A stretch of DNA of 64,000 nucleotides from Candidatus Schneewindia gallinarum (GTDB taxonomy: Bacteria > Bacillota > Clostridia > Oscillospirales > Ruminococcaceae). Location of the stretch: positions 1 through 64,000 of the forward strand of contig CAJFUF010000005.1 of NCBI GenBank assembly GCA_904420175.1, in the 5' to 3' direction. The position numbers and the translations under genes are program-made. Each line of letters starts with the position of its first letter. Position 1 is the first letter of the stretch. Positions 46,351 through 55,950 of this stretch are shown here, in pieces. Below the pieces are notes generated by a model. That model ran no database searches. It was not told where the DNA came from and saw only the letters and a program-made list of their open reading frames with translations.

Positions 46351-47724
46351 GTGGAAAAGAGAGAAAAATTTGGTTCCCGCCTGGGGTTTATCCTGATTTC
46401 GGCGGGCTGTGCGGTGGGCCTCGGCAATGTGTGGCGTTTCCCATACATTGTGGGGCAGTACGGCGGCGCGGCATTTGTGCTGCTGTATTTGTTTTTTCTG
46501 GTTGTGCTGGCCATGCCCATTATGTCGATGGAGTTCTCTGTCGGCCGGGCAAGCAGGCAGAGTGTGGCGACCTCCTTCCGAAAGCTGGAGCCGAAGGGGA
46601 CGAAGTGGCACCTGTTCGGCTACTTCGGCATAGCAGGCAATTACCTGCTGATGATGTTTTACACCACCATTGCAGGCTGGATGCTGTACTATTTGTTTGA
46701 TATGGCGCGCGGCGGATTTGAGGGGCTCAGCACCACGCAGGTGGAGCAGAAATTTTCGGAAATTACGGCAGATCCGGTTCTGGGTATCTGCTGCATGCTG
46801 CTGGCGGTGCTGCTGGGCTTTCTTGTGTGCTCGCTGGGCCTGAAAAACGGGGTGGAGAAAATCACAAAAGGGATGATGACCGCCCTGTTTGTGGTTATGC
46901 TGGTGCTGGTGGTACGCAGTATGACGCTGCCCGGCGCAGCGGACGGGCTAAGCTTCTATCTGTTGCCGGACTTCTCCAAAATGGTGGAGAACGGCCTGTG
47001 GGATGCGGTGTTTGCCGCCATGGGCCAGGCATTCTTTACACTCAGCGTGGGCATCGGAAGCATGGCCATTTTCGGCAGCTACATTGGGAAGGAGCGCACC
47101 CTCCTTGGGGAGACGGTGAACATCACCGTGCTGGACACGCTGGTGGCGGTCACGGCGGGACTTATCATTTTCCCGGCCTGCGCCGCTTTTGGCGTCAGCC
47201 CGGACAGCGGCCCGCCGCTGGTGTTTGTAACACTGCCCAATATTTTCAACGAAATGCCGCTGTCCCGGCTGTGGGGTTCGCTGTTTTTCCTGTTTATGAG
47301 CTTCGCCGCCCTGTCCACTGTGATTGCGGTGTTTGAAAACATCCTGTCCTTCGCCATGGATTTGTGGGGCTGGACCAGGAAGAAGGCGGTGGCGGTGAAC
47401 ATCCTGTTGGTGAGTGTGCTGAGCCTGCCCTCCGCCATGGCCTACAACCTGCTTTCCGGCGTTGCGCCCTTTGGAAGCGGCTCAACCATCATTGACCTGG
47501 AGGACTTTATTGTCAGCAACAACCTGCTGCCTCTGGGCGCGCTTGTGTACCTGCTGTTCTGCGTCACCAAAAAGGGCTGGGGCTGGGACAATTTTATCAA
47601 AGAGGTGAACACCGGAAAGGGGCTTCGCTTCCCCACAAGCATCCGTTTTTATGTCACCTATGTCCTGCCGGTCATTATGCTTGTCATTTTTGTGGGCGGC
47701 TACATTGTAAAATTTTTCGGATAA
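46351..47724 (+). CDS. NSS/SNF-family sodium-dependent transporter
   Basis: SRLGFILISAGCAVGLGNVWRFPYIVGQYGGAAF. Confidence 0.95.
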   Translation: MEKREKFGSRLGFILISAGCAVGLGNVWRFPYIVGQYGGAAFVLLYLFFLVVLAMPIMSMEFSVGRASRQSVATSFRKLEPKGTKWHLFGYFGIAGNYLLMMFYTTIAGWMLYYLFDMARGGFEGLSTTQVEQKFSEITADPVLGICCMLLAVLLGFLVCSLGLKNGVEKITKGMMTALFVVMLVLVVRSMTLPGAADGLSFYLLPDFSKMVENGLWDAVFAAMGQAFFTLSVGIGSMAIFGSYIGKERTLLGETVNITVLDTLVAVTAGLIIFPACAAFGVSPDSGPPLVFVTLPNIFNEMPLSRLWGSLFFLFMSFAALSTVIAVFENILSFAMDLWGWTRKKAVAVNILLVSVLSLPSAMAYNLLSGVAPFGSGSTIIDLEDFIVSNNLLPLGALVYLLFCVTKKGWGWDNFIKEVNTGKGLRFPTSIRFYVTYVLPVIMLVIFVGGYIVKFFG

Positions 47725-47725
47725 A

Positions 47726-47758
47726 GAAAAAGGACAGGAAGTTTCCTGTCCTTTTTTA
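47726..47758 (+). terminator. intrinsic terminator
   Basis: AAAAAGGACAGGAAG-TTTCCTGTCCTTTTTT. Confidence 0.9.
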
Positions 47759-47995
47759 AAACTTTACAGGGCGTTTAAGGTCTTTTCACATTTTTTCAAA
47801 TTCAGTTCATAAAGATAGGATATAGTAAAAACAGCACAAGGAAAGGAGGGCAGGCGGAGTGTAAAAAAAGAAAAGGGCCATTTTTTACTTCAAAGAAAAC
47901 TTTCGGAAGCAAAATTTTAACATCATATAGATACTGTCAGTCCGCCGGGGAGGCCCCCGGCGGACGGGACAGACGAACAGACCGCCGTACGGCGG

Positions 47996-48847
47996 CTATT
48001 TTTTTGCCGCTTCCTTTTTTAAGTTCTCCCGCTTGATACGGCTTCCGTCCGCAAGCAGGGCAATAAGCCTTTCCCGGTCGCCCTGTTCCAGCGCCTGCTC
48101 ATACTGCTGCAGGTGCCCTATCAGGTTCTTTACTTCGAACAGCAGCGGATCCCGGTTCAGCAGAAACAGGCTGCTCCACATCTCCTCGTTGATGGTGGCG
48201 ATGCGGGTCATGTCCTGAAAGCTGCCTGCGCTGAAGCCGCACTCGTTCTCAATGGAGGGGCTTTTGACATAGGCGCTGGACACCACGTGCGCCAGCTGGG
48301 AGGTGTAGGCGATAACCCGGTCGTGTTCCTGCGGCGTGGCGGTTACCACCTGGCCGAAACCGATGGACAACGCCAGTTCCCCGGCAGCTTTTACCGCCTC
48401 CGGACAGGTTTTGTCCGTGGGGGTGATAATAAAGCTGGCGTTTTGCCAAAGCTGTGCCTGTGCGCCGGAAAAGCCGGAGACCTCCCTGCCTGCCATGGGG
48501 TGGCAGGGCACAAAATGCACGCCGGTGCCGGAAAATGCCTCGTCCGCGGCAAGGGCCACGGCGGATTTAATGCCGCACACATCGCACACCATGCTGCCTT
48601 TTTTGAATTCGGCCGCATGCTTCTGGATGAAGTGCACCGTGGCCTCCGGATACAGGCAGATAAAGCTGACGTCCGCCTCATCCAGCCGGTCCGGCGTAAG
48701 CCTTTCGTCCACTGCGCCCTCCGCCAGCGCTGCGTCCATGGTGGCCTCATCGGTGTCAAGGCCGAGGACCGTGTGCTGTGTGTATTTCTGAAAGGCCTTA
48801 CAGAGGGAGCCGCCGATAAGCCCCAGCCCAATGACTGCAATCCGCAT
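47996..48847 (-). CDS. tyrA: prephenate dehydrogenase
   Basis: MRIAVIGLGLIGGSLCKAF; PCHPMAGREVSGF; start ATG 48847. Confidence 0.92.
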   Translation of the reverse strand: MRIAVIGLGLIGGSLCKAFQKYTQHTVLGLDTDEATMDAALAEGAVDERLTPDRLDEADVSFICLYPEATVHFIQKHAAEFKKGSMVCDVCGIKSAVALAADEAFSGTGVHFVPCHPMAGREVSGFSGAQAQLWQNASFIITPTDKTCPEAVKAAGELALSIGFGQVVTATPQEHDRVIAYTSQLAHVVSSAYVKSPSIENECGFSAGSFQDMTRIATINEEMWSSLFLLNRDPLLFEVKNLIGHLQQYEQALEQGDRERLIALLADGSRIKRENLKKEAAKK

Positions 48848-49857
48848 TACAAAACCTTCCCTTCCATCCGGCACAGGGCCTTGACACTGTCCATAATGCC
48901 GTCAAACCGATCCGGGCGGATGGACTGCTTTCCGTCGCACAGCGCGTGGGGCGGATCGGGGTGCACCTCAATCATCAGCCCGTCTGCACCCGCGACCACA
49001 GCGGTTTTGGAAAGGGGCATAATTAAGGAGGCGTTGCCGGTGGCATGGCTGGGATCCACCACGACAGGCAGATGTGTCAGCTGTTTTAACAGCGGCACGG
49101 CGGAGATGTCCAGCGTGTTGCGGGTGGCCGTCTCAAACGTGCGGATTCCACGTTCGCACAGGATGACCCGCTCGTTCCCCTCGGACATGATGTATTCCGC
49201 ACTCATCAGCAGCTCCTCAATGGTGCTGGACAGGCCGCGCTTAAGCAGGATGGGCTTGTTGCACTTCCCCAGCTCACTGAGCATCTCAAAGTTCTGCATG
49301 TTGCGCGCTCCGACCTGAATGATATCCACATCGTTGTACAGGTGCAGATGGTTGAGGCTGGTCAGCTCCGTAACAATGGGCAGCCCCGTCTCCTTTTTGG
49401 CAATCAGCAGCAGTTCAATCCCCTCTGCCTTCAGCCCGCGGAATGCGTAGGGGGAGGTACGGGGCTTAAACGCGCCGCCGCGCAGCAGCTTCGCGCCGGA
49501 GGCCTTCACCTTTTTTGCAACAGAGACGATCTGCTCTTCACTTTCCACGGAGCACGGCCCTGCGATGACGCTGAAATTGCCGCCGCCGAATTTGGCGCCG
49601 CCCACCTCAATAACCGTGTCGTCCTGATGGAACTTGCGGTTTGCCAGTTTGTAGGGTTCGCTGACGCGTTTAACCGTTTGCACCAGCTCATTTGCCTGCA
49701 GCGCGTCAATATCCAGCTTGGAGGTGTCGCCCACAAGCCCAATGATGGTGGACTGGGTTCCGTCACTGCGGTGGATGCCAAGACCCTGTCCCTTTAGGCT
49801 GCGGATAAGCCCCTCCACCTTATGGGGATCCGCATGGTTCTTTAAGACAATAATCAT
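48847..49857 (-). CDS. aroF: 3-deoxy-7-phosphoheptulonate synthase (type Ibeta, N-terminal FeS-like domain)
   Basis: VIAGPCSVESEEQI; LRGGAFKPRTSPYAFRG; VDPSHATG; TAATG overlap with tyrA. Confidence 0.94.
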   Translation of the reverse strand: MIIVLKNHADPHKVEGLIRSLKGQGLGIHRSDGTQSTIIGLVGDTSKLDIDALQANELVQTVKRVSEPYKLANRKFHQDDTVIEVGGAKFGGGNFSVIAGPCSVESEEQIVSVAKKVKASGAKLLRGGAFKPRTSPYAFRGLKAEGIELLLIAKKETGLPIVTELTSLNHLHLYNDVDIIQVGARNMQNFEMLSELGKCNKPILLKRGLSSTIEELLMSAEYIMSEGNERVILCERGIRTFETATRNTLDISAVPLLKQLTHLPVVVDPSHATGNASLIMPLSKTAVVAGADGLMIEVHPDPPHALCDGKQSIRPDRFDGIMDSVKALCRMEGKVL

Positions 49858-49891
49858 AAAAATCCTTCTTTCCGATGCGCTTGTACTGAAT

Positions 49892-49922
49892 CGCAATTTA
49901 AAGCGTAACGCTTTAAATTGCG
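49892..49922 (-). promoter_or_regulatory. 31-bp perfect palindrome at the aroF transcription start
   Basis: CGCAATTTAAAGCGT-A-ACGCTTTAAATTGCG (15-bp arms, no mismatch). Confidence 0.85.
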
Positions 49923-49925
49923 AAA

Positions 49926-49954
49926 ATAATAACACATCCACTGCCTGTTGTCAA
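49926..49954 (-). promoter_or_regulatory. aroF sigma-A promoter
   Basis: minus strand TTGACA-N17-TATTAT. Confidence 0.85.
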
Positions 49955-50120
49955 GGGCGGAAAGGGAAATTTTCGCAGCAGCGTGCGCCGGATGCAGGCG
50001 GGAAGCGGACTTTAACCTTTTCCGGCACCACTTTTTGTATTGAATACGGGGAAAATGTAGGCTATAATGAAGATATACCCTGCCGAGGGCGGGGTGAACA
50101 AAGGATATAAGGGAGAGAGT

Positions 50121-50642
50121 ATGAAAACAATCGTCATAACTGACAGGCCAATCGATTTGGCAGAGACGGAGGAGCGTACTTTTTACCGTGCGGACAAGCT
50201 GGGTGTTGTACCATGCACCGGTTGCATGACATGTCAGTTTCAAACGCCCGGCCGCTGTGTGTATGAGGACGAGATGAAGCCGCTGTGCAAAGCGATTCAA
50301 ACCTGTGATGAGCTTATTATCGTCTCCCACATCACGGACGGCATGTACGACCTGCCGGTGTTAAATCTGCTGAGCCGGACAAGACCGCTGGAGAAGCCTT
50401 TTTACAAAAAAATTGATGAGGAGGTCCATCACGTGATGCGGGGCGTCAGAAAAAAGACGGCCACCGTGGTGGGATACGGCGGCCGGACGCCGGAGGAAAA
50501 CGAGATGTTTAAGAATTTTGTCCGCCGCACCGTGTACCGATTCAACATCATTTCGCTGCGTGTGTTCGCCACCAGAGCGGACAATGTGGACTATTGCCTG
50601 AGCCTTGGCGAAAACGCACAGGAGGATGAGGATGATGAGTAA
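50121..50642 (+). CDS. iron-sulfur-flavoprotein-like (flavodoxin fold) reductase
   Basis: start ATG 50121; CTGCMTCQFQTPGRC = CX2CX2CX7C. Confidence 0.7.
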   Translation: MKTIVITDRPIDLAETEERTFYRADKLGVVPCTGCMTCQFQTPGRCVYEDEMKPLCKAIQTCDELIIVSHITDGMYDLPVLNLLSRTRPLEKPFYKKIDEEVHHVMRGVRKKTATVVGYGGRTPEENEMFKNFVRRTVYRFNIISLRVFATRADNVDYCLSLGENAQEDEDDE

Positions 50643-51216
50643 GATCCTGCTGCTAAATGCGGATCCTGCACCGGAGGAGTGGAACTACACGGACGGCTAT
50701 CTTGCGACACTGTCCCGTGCACTGGAGAAAAAGGCGGAAGTTTCCACGCTGAAAATCACACAGGCGCAGGGGAATGAAATCCGAAGTGCCGTCCTTGCCG
50801 CCGACAAGACCGTGTTTGCCTTCCCGCTTTGCATGGATACACTCCCGCCGCAGCTGGTGCAGTTCTTCCTGCAGTCTGAAAAGCTGGCAGGCCGGGCTTA
50901 CGGCCTTATCAGCACCGATGTGCTGGAGTATGGCCATACCGACTTTGCGGAGCCTCAGCTGCGCCTTGCGTGCGAAAACCGTGGGATGGATTACGCCTGC
51001 ACCATGAAAATCGGCGGCGCCACCCGTCTTGCGGACAGCTACTACAAGGTGTATCTGAATATGAAGCTGAAAAAATTCTGCAGAAACCTTTTGTCGGACA
51101 AGGACGCCAATGTGGGTGTGCAGATGCCGGTTGGAAAGTCCAATTTTATCATGACAGGCGATCGCTATGTCGGGAAAAAGGCCAAGCCCTACGGCCGTAA
51201 AATCAGGGATCTTTAG
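50635..51216 (+). CDS. flavodoxin-fold NAD(P)H reductase-like protein
   Basis: flavodoxin-like N-terminus KILLLNADPAPEEWNYTDGYL; 8-nt overlap with the upstream gene. Confidence 0.65.
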   Translation: MSKILLLNADPAPEEWNYTDGYLATLSRALEKKAEVSTLKITQAQGNEIRSAVLAADKTVFAFPLCMDTLPPQLVQFFLQSEKLAGRAYGLISTDVLEYGHTDFAEPQLRLACENRGMDYACTMKIGGATRLADSYYKVYLNMKLKKFCRNLLSDKDANVGVQMPVGKSNFIMTGDRYVGKKAKPYGRKIRDL

Positions 51217-51239
51217 ACAATGGGGAAGGGGGAACGGCC

Positions 51240-52139
51240 TTGAATCTGCTGCATTTGAAATATGCCGTGGAGGTGGAGCGGACCCGCTCCATCACAAAGG
51301 CCGCGGAGACCCTGTTCATGGGCCAGCCCAACCTGTCGCGGGCCATCAGGGAGCTGGAAAGGGAGTGCGGCATCACCCTGTTCCGCCGCACTTCGAAGGG
51401 AATTGTCCCCACCAAGCAGGGGGAGGAGTTTTTACACCATGCCCGGCAGGTGCTGGAGCAGGTCCAGCAGCTGGAGGCACTGTACGGCAGCGGGGCTGAT
51501 CAGCGCGATTTCAGCGTTTGCATCCCACGTTCCGCCTGTTGCACCCATGCGTTCGCCCGGTTTGCGGCGGGCACACCGGCACAGGGCCCCGCCCTGTCGG
51601 TGAGGGAGGCCCCCGCAAAGCAGGCGGCCGCACTGGTGGCGGAGGGTACCTGCGGCATTGCCGTAATACGCATAAATGCTGCTGAGGCCGAAGCGTGGAC
51701 GCAGCGGTTGGATAAACTCGGCTTAAAAAGTGAAATTTTGTGGCAGGCGCCGCTGGTTGTGGTTTTACCTCACAACAGCCCCCTTGCGGATGAGACCGCC
51801 GTTGACAGCGGGCAGCTGACGGGGCTGACGGAGATTGCCTACGGGGACGAGGAGTTCCCGCCCGCGGGTCCCTCCAACCGCATCACCGTGCATGAGCAGA
51901 GCAGCCGGTTTGATCTGCTGGCGGCGCTGCCGGAAAGCTACCTGTGGGATTCCCCCACGCCCGCCGCAGTGCTGAAGCGGCTGCACCTGGTACAAAAGCG
52001 CTGCGTGCAGGCGCCGTACTCTTTCTGTGATCTGCTGGTCTACAAAAAATTTTTCCGGATCGGGAAGGAGGATGCGCGGTTCCTGTCGGTGCTAAAGCGG
52101 GCACAAACGCAGGCGGCGCAGGCCTTGAAAAGATTGTGA
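51240..52139 (+). CDS. LysR-family transcriptional regulator
   Basis: TTG start; LKYAVEVERTRSITKAAETLFMGQPNLSRAIRELE. Confidence 0.92.
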   Translation: MNLLHLKYAVEVERTRSITKAAETLFMGQPNLSRAIRELERECGITLFRRTSKGIVPTKQGEEFLHHARQVLEQVQQLEALYGSGADQRDFSVCIPRSACCTHAFARFAAGTPAQGPALSVREAPAKQAAALVAEGTCGIAVIRINAAEAEAWTQRLDKLGLKSEILWQAPLVVVLPHNSPLADETAVDSGQLTGLTEIAYGDEEFPPAGPSNRITVHEQSSRFDLLAALPESYLWDSPTPAAVLKRLHLVQKRCVQAPYSFCDLLVYKKFFRIGKEDARFLSVLKRAQTQAAQALKRL

Positions 52140-52209
52140 ACCCACAGTCAAACATTTATAAAATTACATGGTGCCATGCTTTTTTAGCATTTCCCATTAG
52201 CAGGGCAAC

Positions 52210-52227
52210 TTGTTAAAATATTAACAA
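52210..52227 (+). promoter_or_regulatory. Rex (NADH/NAD+ sensor) operator
   Basis: TTGTTAA-AATA-TTAACAA, exact inverted repeat, 22 nt upstream of the adhE start. Confidence 0.9.
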
Positions 52228-52249
52228 AGATCGAAAAGGAGATAGTTGC

Positions 52250-54859
52250 ATGGAAATCAAAAACAAGTACGAGATTGTCGACAGTGTTGAAAAACTCGAA
52301 GCAGCCCTCTCCCGTGTACGGGAAGCGCAGCGCATTTTTGCAACCTATACGCAGGAACAGGTGGATAAAATCTTCCTTGCAGCCGCGTCCGCAGCCCTGC
52401 AGCAGAAGATCCCCCTGGCAAAAATGGCCGTGGAGGAGACCGGCATGGGTGTGGTAGAGGACAAGGTCATCAAGAACCACTACGCCTGTGAATACATTTA
52501 TAACGCATACAAGGACACGAAAACCTGCGATATTATCGAGGAGGATCCGGTGTTCGGCACCAAGAAGGTGGCAGAGCCCATCGGCGTGGTTGCCGCGGTT
52601 ATCCCCACGACCAACCCCACCTCCACCGCAATTTTCAAAACCCTGATTTGCTTAAAGACCCGCAACGGCATCATCATCAGCCCCCACCCCCGTGCAAAGG
52701 CCTGCACCATTGAGGCGGCGCGGATTGTGCTGGAGGCCGCAGTGGCCGCCGGTGCGCCGGAGGGCATTATCGACTGGATTGACATCCCCAGCCTTGAAAT
52801 GACCAACCTGCTGATGGCAGAGGCGGACATTATCCTCGCCACCGGCGGCCCCGGCATGGTCAAGGCCGCTTACAGCTCCGGCAAGCCGGCGCTGGGCGTG
52901 GGCGCGGGCAACACCCCCGCCATCATTGATGAGACGGCGGATATCCTGCTGGCGGTCAACTCCGTTATCCATTCCAAGACGTTCGACAACGGCATGATCT
53001 GCGCATCGGAGCAGTCGGTCATTGTTCTGGACAAGGTTTACAAGAAGGTCAAGGACGAGTTTAAGGCCCGCGGCTGCTACTTCTTAAGCAAGGAGGAGAC
53101 GGAGAAGGTCCGCAAGACCATTATCATCAACGGCTCCTTGAATGCGAAGATTGTCGGCCAGTCGGCATATAAAATTGCCTCTCTTGCCGGCGTCAGCGTC
53201 CCCGAGAGCACCAAGATCCTGATTGGTGAGGTGGAGAGCGTGGACATCAGCGAGGAGTTCGCGCACGAGAAGCTGTCCCCGGTGCTTGCCATGTACAAGG
53301 CGAAGGACTTCTCCGACGCGCTGAACAAGGCGGAGCAGCTGATTGCAGACGGCGGCTACGGCCACACCTCCTCTGTGTACCTCAACGAAGTGACGGAGGA
53401 AGCGAAAATCAAGGAATTCGCCAACCGTATGAAGACCTGCCGTATCCTTGTCAACACCCCGTCCTCTCAGGGCGGCATCGGCGACCTGTACAACTTCAAG
53501 CTTGCACCCTCTCTGACCCTCGGCTGCGGCTCCTGGGGCGGCAACTCGGTGTCTGAGAACGTGGGCGTCAAGCACCTGCTGAACATCAAAACCGTTGCCG
53601 AGAGGAGAGAGAACATGCTGTGGTTCCGCGCGCCTGAGAAAGTTTATATCAAGAAGGGCTGCCTGCCCGTTGCCCTGGATGAGCTGAAGACGGTTATGGG
53701 CAAGAAGAAGGCCTTCATTGTCACCGACTCCTTCCTGTACAACAACGGCTATACCAAGACCGTCACCGACAAGCTGGACAGCATGGGCATTGCCCACACC
53801 ACCTTCTTTGATGTTGCCCCCGACCCGACGCTTGCCTGCGCCAAGGAGGGTGCCAAGGCCATGAACTCCTTCCAGCCCGACTGCATTATTGCGGTGGGCG
53901 GCGGTTCTGCCATGGACGCTGCAAAAATTATGTGGGTCATGTACGAGCATCCGGAGGCGGACTTCATGGATATGGCCATGCGCTTCATGGACATCCGTAA
54001 GCGTGTCTACACCTTCCCGAAGATGGGCGAGAAGGCCTACTTCATCGCGGTTCCCACCTCTGCCGGTACCGGCTCTGAGGTAACGCCCTTCGCCGTCATC
54101 ACGGACGAGCGCAGCGGCGTGAAGTATCCGCTGGCCGACTACGAGCTGCTGCCCAACATGGCCATTGTAGATGCCGACCTGATGATGAATATGCCCAAGG
54201 GCCTGACCGCTGCTTCCGGTATCGACGCGGTCACCCACAACCTGGAGGCCTACGCTTCCATGATGGCGACCGATTACACGGACGGCATCGCGATTGAATC
54301 TTTGAAGAACATCTTTAAATACCTGCCCCGCTGCTATGACAACGGCCCGAACGATCCGGAGGCGAGAGAGAAGATGGCCAACGCCGCCACCATGGCCGGT
54401 ATGGCATTCGCCAACGCCTTCCTTGGAATCTGCCACAGCATGGCGCATAAGCTGGGTGCGTTCCACCATCTGCCCCACGGCGTTGCCAACGCCCTGTTAA
54501 TCTGCCATGTGCTGCGCTTCAACGCGGCTGAGGTTCCTGTCAAGATGGGTACCTTCCCGCAGTACGATCATCCGCACACCCTGCGCCGCTACGCTGAAGT
54601 GGCGGAGGCCCTGGGCTTCGGCGGAAAGAATGATCAGGCGAAGCTGGACAACCTGATTCAGGGCATTGAGGACCTGAAGGCAAAAGTCGGCATCAAAAAG
54701 ACCATCAAGGAGTATGGTGTGGATGAGAAGTACTTCCTCGACACACTGGACGAGATGGTGGAGCAGGCCTTTGACGACCAGTGCACCGGTGCCAACCCGC
54801 GTTACCCGCTGATGAGCGAAATGAAAGAGATGTACCTGAAAGCCTACTACGGAGAATAA
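52250..54859 (+). CDS. adhE: bifunctional acetaldehyde-CoA/alcohol dehydrogenase
   Basis: ALDH N-terminus plus iron-dependent ADH C-terminus (GGGSAMDAAK, GICHSMAHKLGAFHHLPHG). Confidence 0.97.
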   Translation: MEIKNKYEIVDSVEKLEAALSRVREAQRIFATYTQEQVDKIFLAAASAALQQKIPLAKMAVEETGMGVVEDKVIKNHYACEYIYNAYKDTKTCDIIEEDPVFGTKKVAEPIGVVAAVIPTTNPTSTAIFKTLICLKTRNGIIISPHPRAKACTIEAARIVLEAAVAAGAPEGIIDWIDIPSLEMTNLLMAEADIILATGGPGMVKAAYSSGKPALGVGAGNTPAIIDETADILLAVNSVIHSKTFDNGMICASEQSVIVLDKVYKKVKDEFKARGCYFLSKEETEKVRKTIIINGSLNAKIVGQSAYKIASLAGVSVPESTKILIGEVESVDISEEFAHEKLSPVLAMYKAKDFSDALNKAEQLIADGGYGHTSSVYLNEVTEEAKIKEFANRMKTCRILVNTPSSQGGIGDLYNFKLAPSLTLGCGSWGGNSVSENVGVKHLLNIKTVAERRENMLWFRAPEKVYIKKGCLPVALDELKTVMGKKKAFIVTDSFLYNNGYTKTVTDKLDSMGIAHTTFFDVAPDPTLACAKEGAKAMNSFQPDCIIAVGGGSAMDAAKIMWVMYEHPEADFMDMAMRFMDIRKRVYTFPKMGEKAYFIAVPTSAGTGSEVTPFAVITDERSGVKYPLADYELLPNMAIVDADLMMNMPKGLTAASGIDAVTHNLEAYASMMATDYTDGIAIESLKNIFKYLPRCYDNGPNDPEAREKMANAATMAGMAFANAFLGICHSMAHKLGAFHHLPHGVANALLICHVLRFNAAEVPVKMGTFPQYDHPHTLRRYAEVAEALGFGGKNDQAKLDNLIQGIEDLKAKVGIKKTIKEYGVDEKYFLDTLDEMVEQAFDDQCTGANPRYPLMSEMKEMYLKAYYGE

Positions 54860-54874
54860 GAGGAGGAAACAGAC

Positions 54875-55624
54875 ATGAAGCTTGATAAAGTCATTGCGGT
54901 AAGAACCGGCAAGACCGTGTATCGGGACGGCGACAGCGCGATAAAGGTGTTCGATGAGGACTACGCCAAGTCCGACGTCCTGAACGAGGCCCTCAATCAG
55001 GCCCGTGTGGAGGAGACCGGCCTGCCCATCCCGAAAATTCTCGGCGTCAACATGATTGACGGCAAATGGGCGATTGTCTCCCAGTTCATCAAGGGTAAGA
55101 CCCTGGCCCAGCTGATGGAGGAAAATCCCGACAAGCGCGACGAGTATATGGAGCGTTTTGTGGACCTTCAGCTGACCATTCACAGCAAGAAGGCCCCGCT
55201 GTTAAACAAGCTGAAGGATAAGATGAACCGGAAAATTGACGAGACGGATTTGGACGCCACCAACCGGTATGAGCTGCACACCCGCCTTGCCAGCATGCCC
55301 AAGCACACCAAGCTCTGCCACGGCGACTTTAATCCCAGCAACATCATCTGCGGGGAGGACGGCATCGACTATGTCATCGACTGGTCCCATGCGACGCAGG
55401 GCAACGCCAGCGCCGATGCTGCCCGTACCTACCTGCTGTTCTGGCTTGCGGGCGATATCGAAGGGGCCGAGAAGTATCTCGATCTGTTCTGCAAGAAGAG
55501 CGACACTGCCAAGCAGTACGTCCAGAAGTGGATTCCCATTGTCGCCGCCTCTCAGTCCGTCAAGGGCAAGCCGGAGGAGCGCGAGTTCCTGCTGCACTGG
55601 GCAGACGTGGTTGAGTATCAATAA
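54875..55624 (+). CDS. APH-fold (aminoglycoside/choline kinase-like) phosphotransferase
   Basis: LCHGDFNPSNII...YVIDWSHATQGN. Confidence 0.9.
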   Translation: MKLDKVIAVRTGKTVYRDGDSAIKVFDEDYAKSDVLNEALNQARVEETGLPIPKILGVNMIDGKWAIVSQFIKGKTLAQLMEENPDKRDEYMERFVDLQLTIHSKKAPLLNKLKDKMNRKIDETDLDATNRYELHTRLASMPKHTKLCHGDFNPSNIICGEDGIDYVIDWSHATQGNASADAARTYLLFWLAGDIEGAEKYLDLFCKKSDTAKQYVQKWIPIVAASQSVKGKPEEREFLLHWADVVEYQ

Positions 55625-55646
55625 ACAATAGGGGAGCGTCAGAAGG

Positions 55647-55892
55647 ATGAAAATTACAGTATGTATCGGCAGTGCCTGCCACCTGAAGGGTTCCCGCCAG
55701 ATTGTGGAGGAGTTTCAGTACCTCATCCGCGAGAACAACCTGAAGGAAAAAGTGGAACTTGGCGGTAAGTTCTGCATGGGTAAGTGTGACGGCGACGTGG
55801 CCGTCACGGTGGACGGAAAGTATTTCTCCGTAAAGCCGGAGGATGCCAAGGCATTCTTCGAGAAGGAGATTCTTCCGAACGCTGCCAGATAA
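55647..55892 (+). CDS. thioredoxin-like [2Fe-2S] ferredoxin (NuoE-like)
   Basis: CIGSACHLKGS...GGKFCMGKCDGDVAVTVDG. Confidence 0.88.
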   Translation: MKITVCIGSACHLKGSRQIVEEFQYLIRENNLKEKVELGGKFCMGKCDGDVAVTVDGKYFSVKPEDAKAFFEKEILPNAAR

Positions 55893-55900
55893 ACAGAGGC

Positions 55901-55944
55901 AAAAAGAACCGGCCCGGACGAACAGTCCGGGCCGGTTCTTTTTT
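55901..55944. terminator. bidirectional terminator
   Basis: AAAAAGAACCGGCCCGGAC-GAACA-GTCCGGGCCGGTTCTTTTTT. Confidence 0.92.
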
Positions 55945-55950
55945 GCTTTT

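Noticed and set aside
48113-49318. 401-aa plus-strand ORF
   Set aside because: Shadow ORF across tyrA/aroF, which are clearly coded on the minus strand
53084-54478. 464-aa minus-strand ORF
   Set aside because: Antisense shadow of adhE; His/Val/Gly-rich composition typical of a reverse-frame artefact
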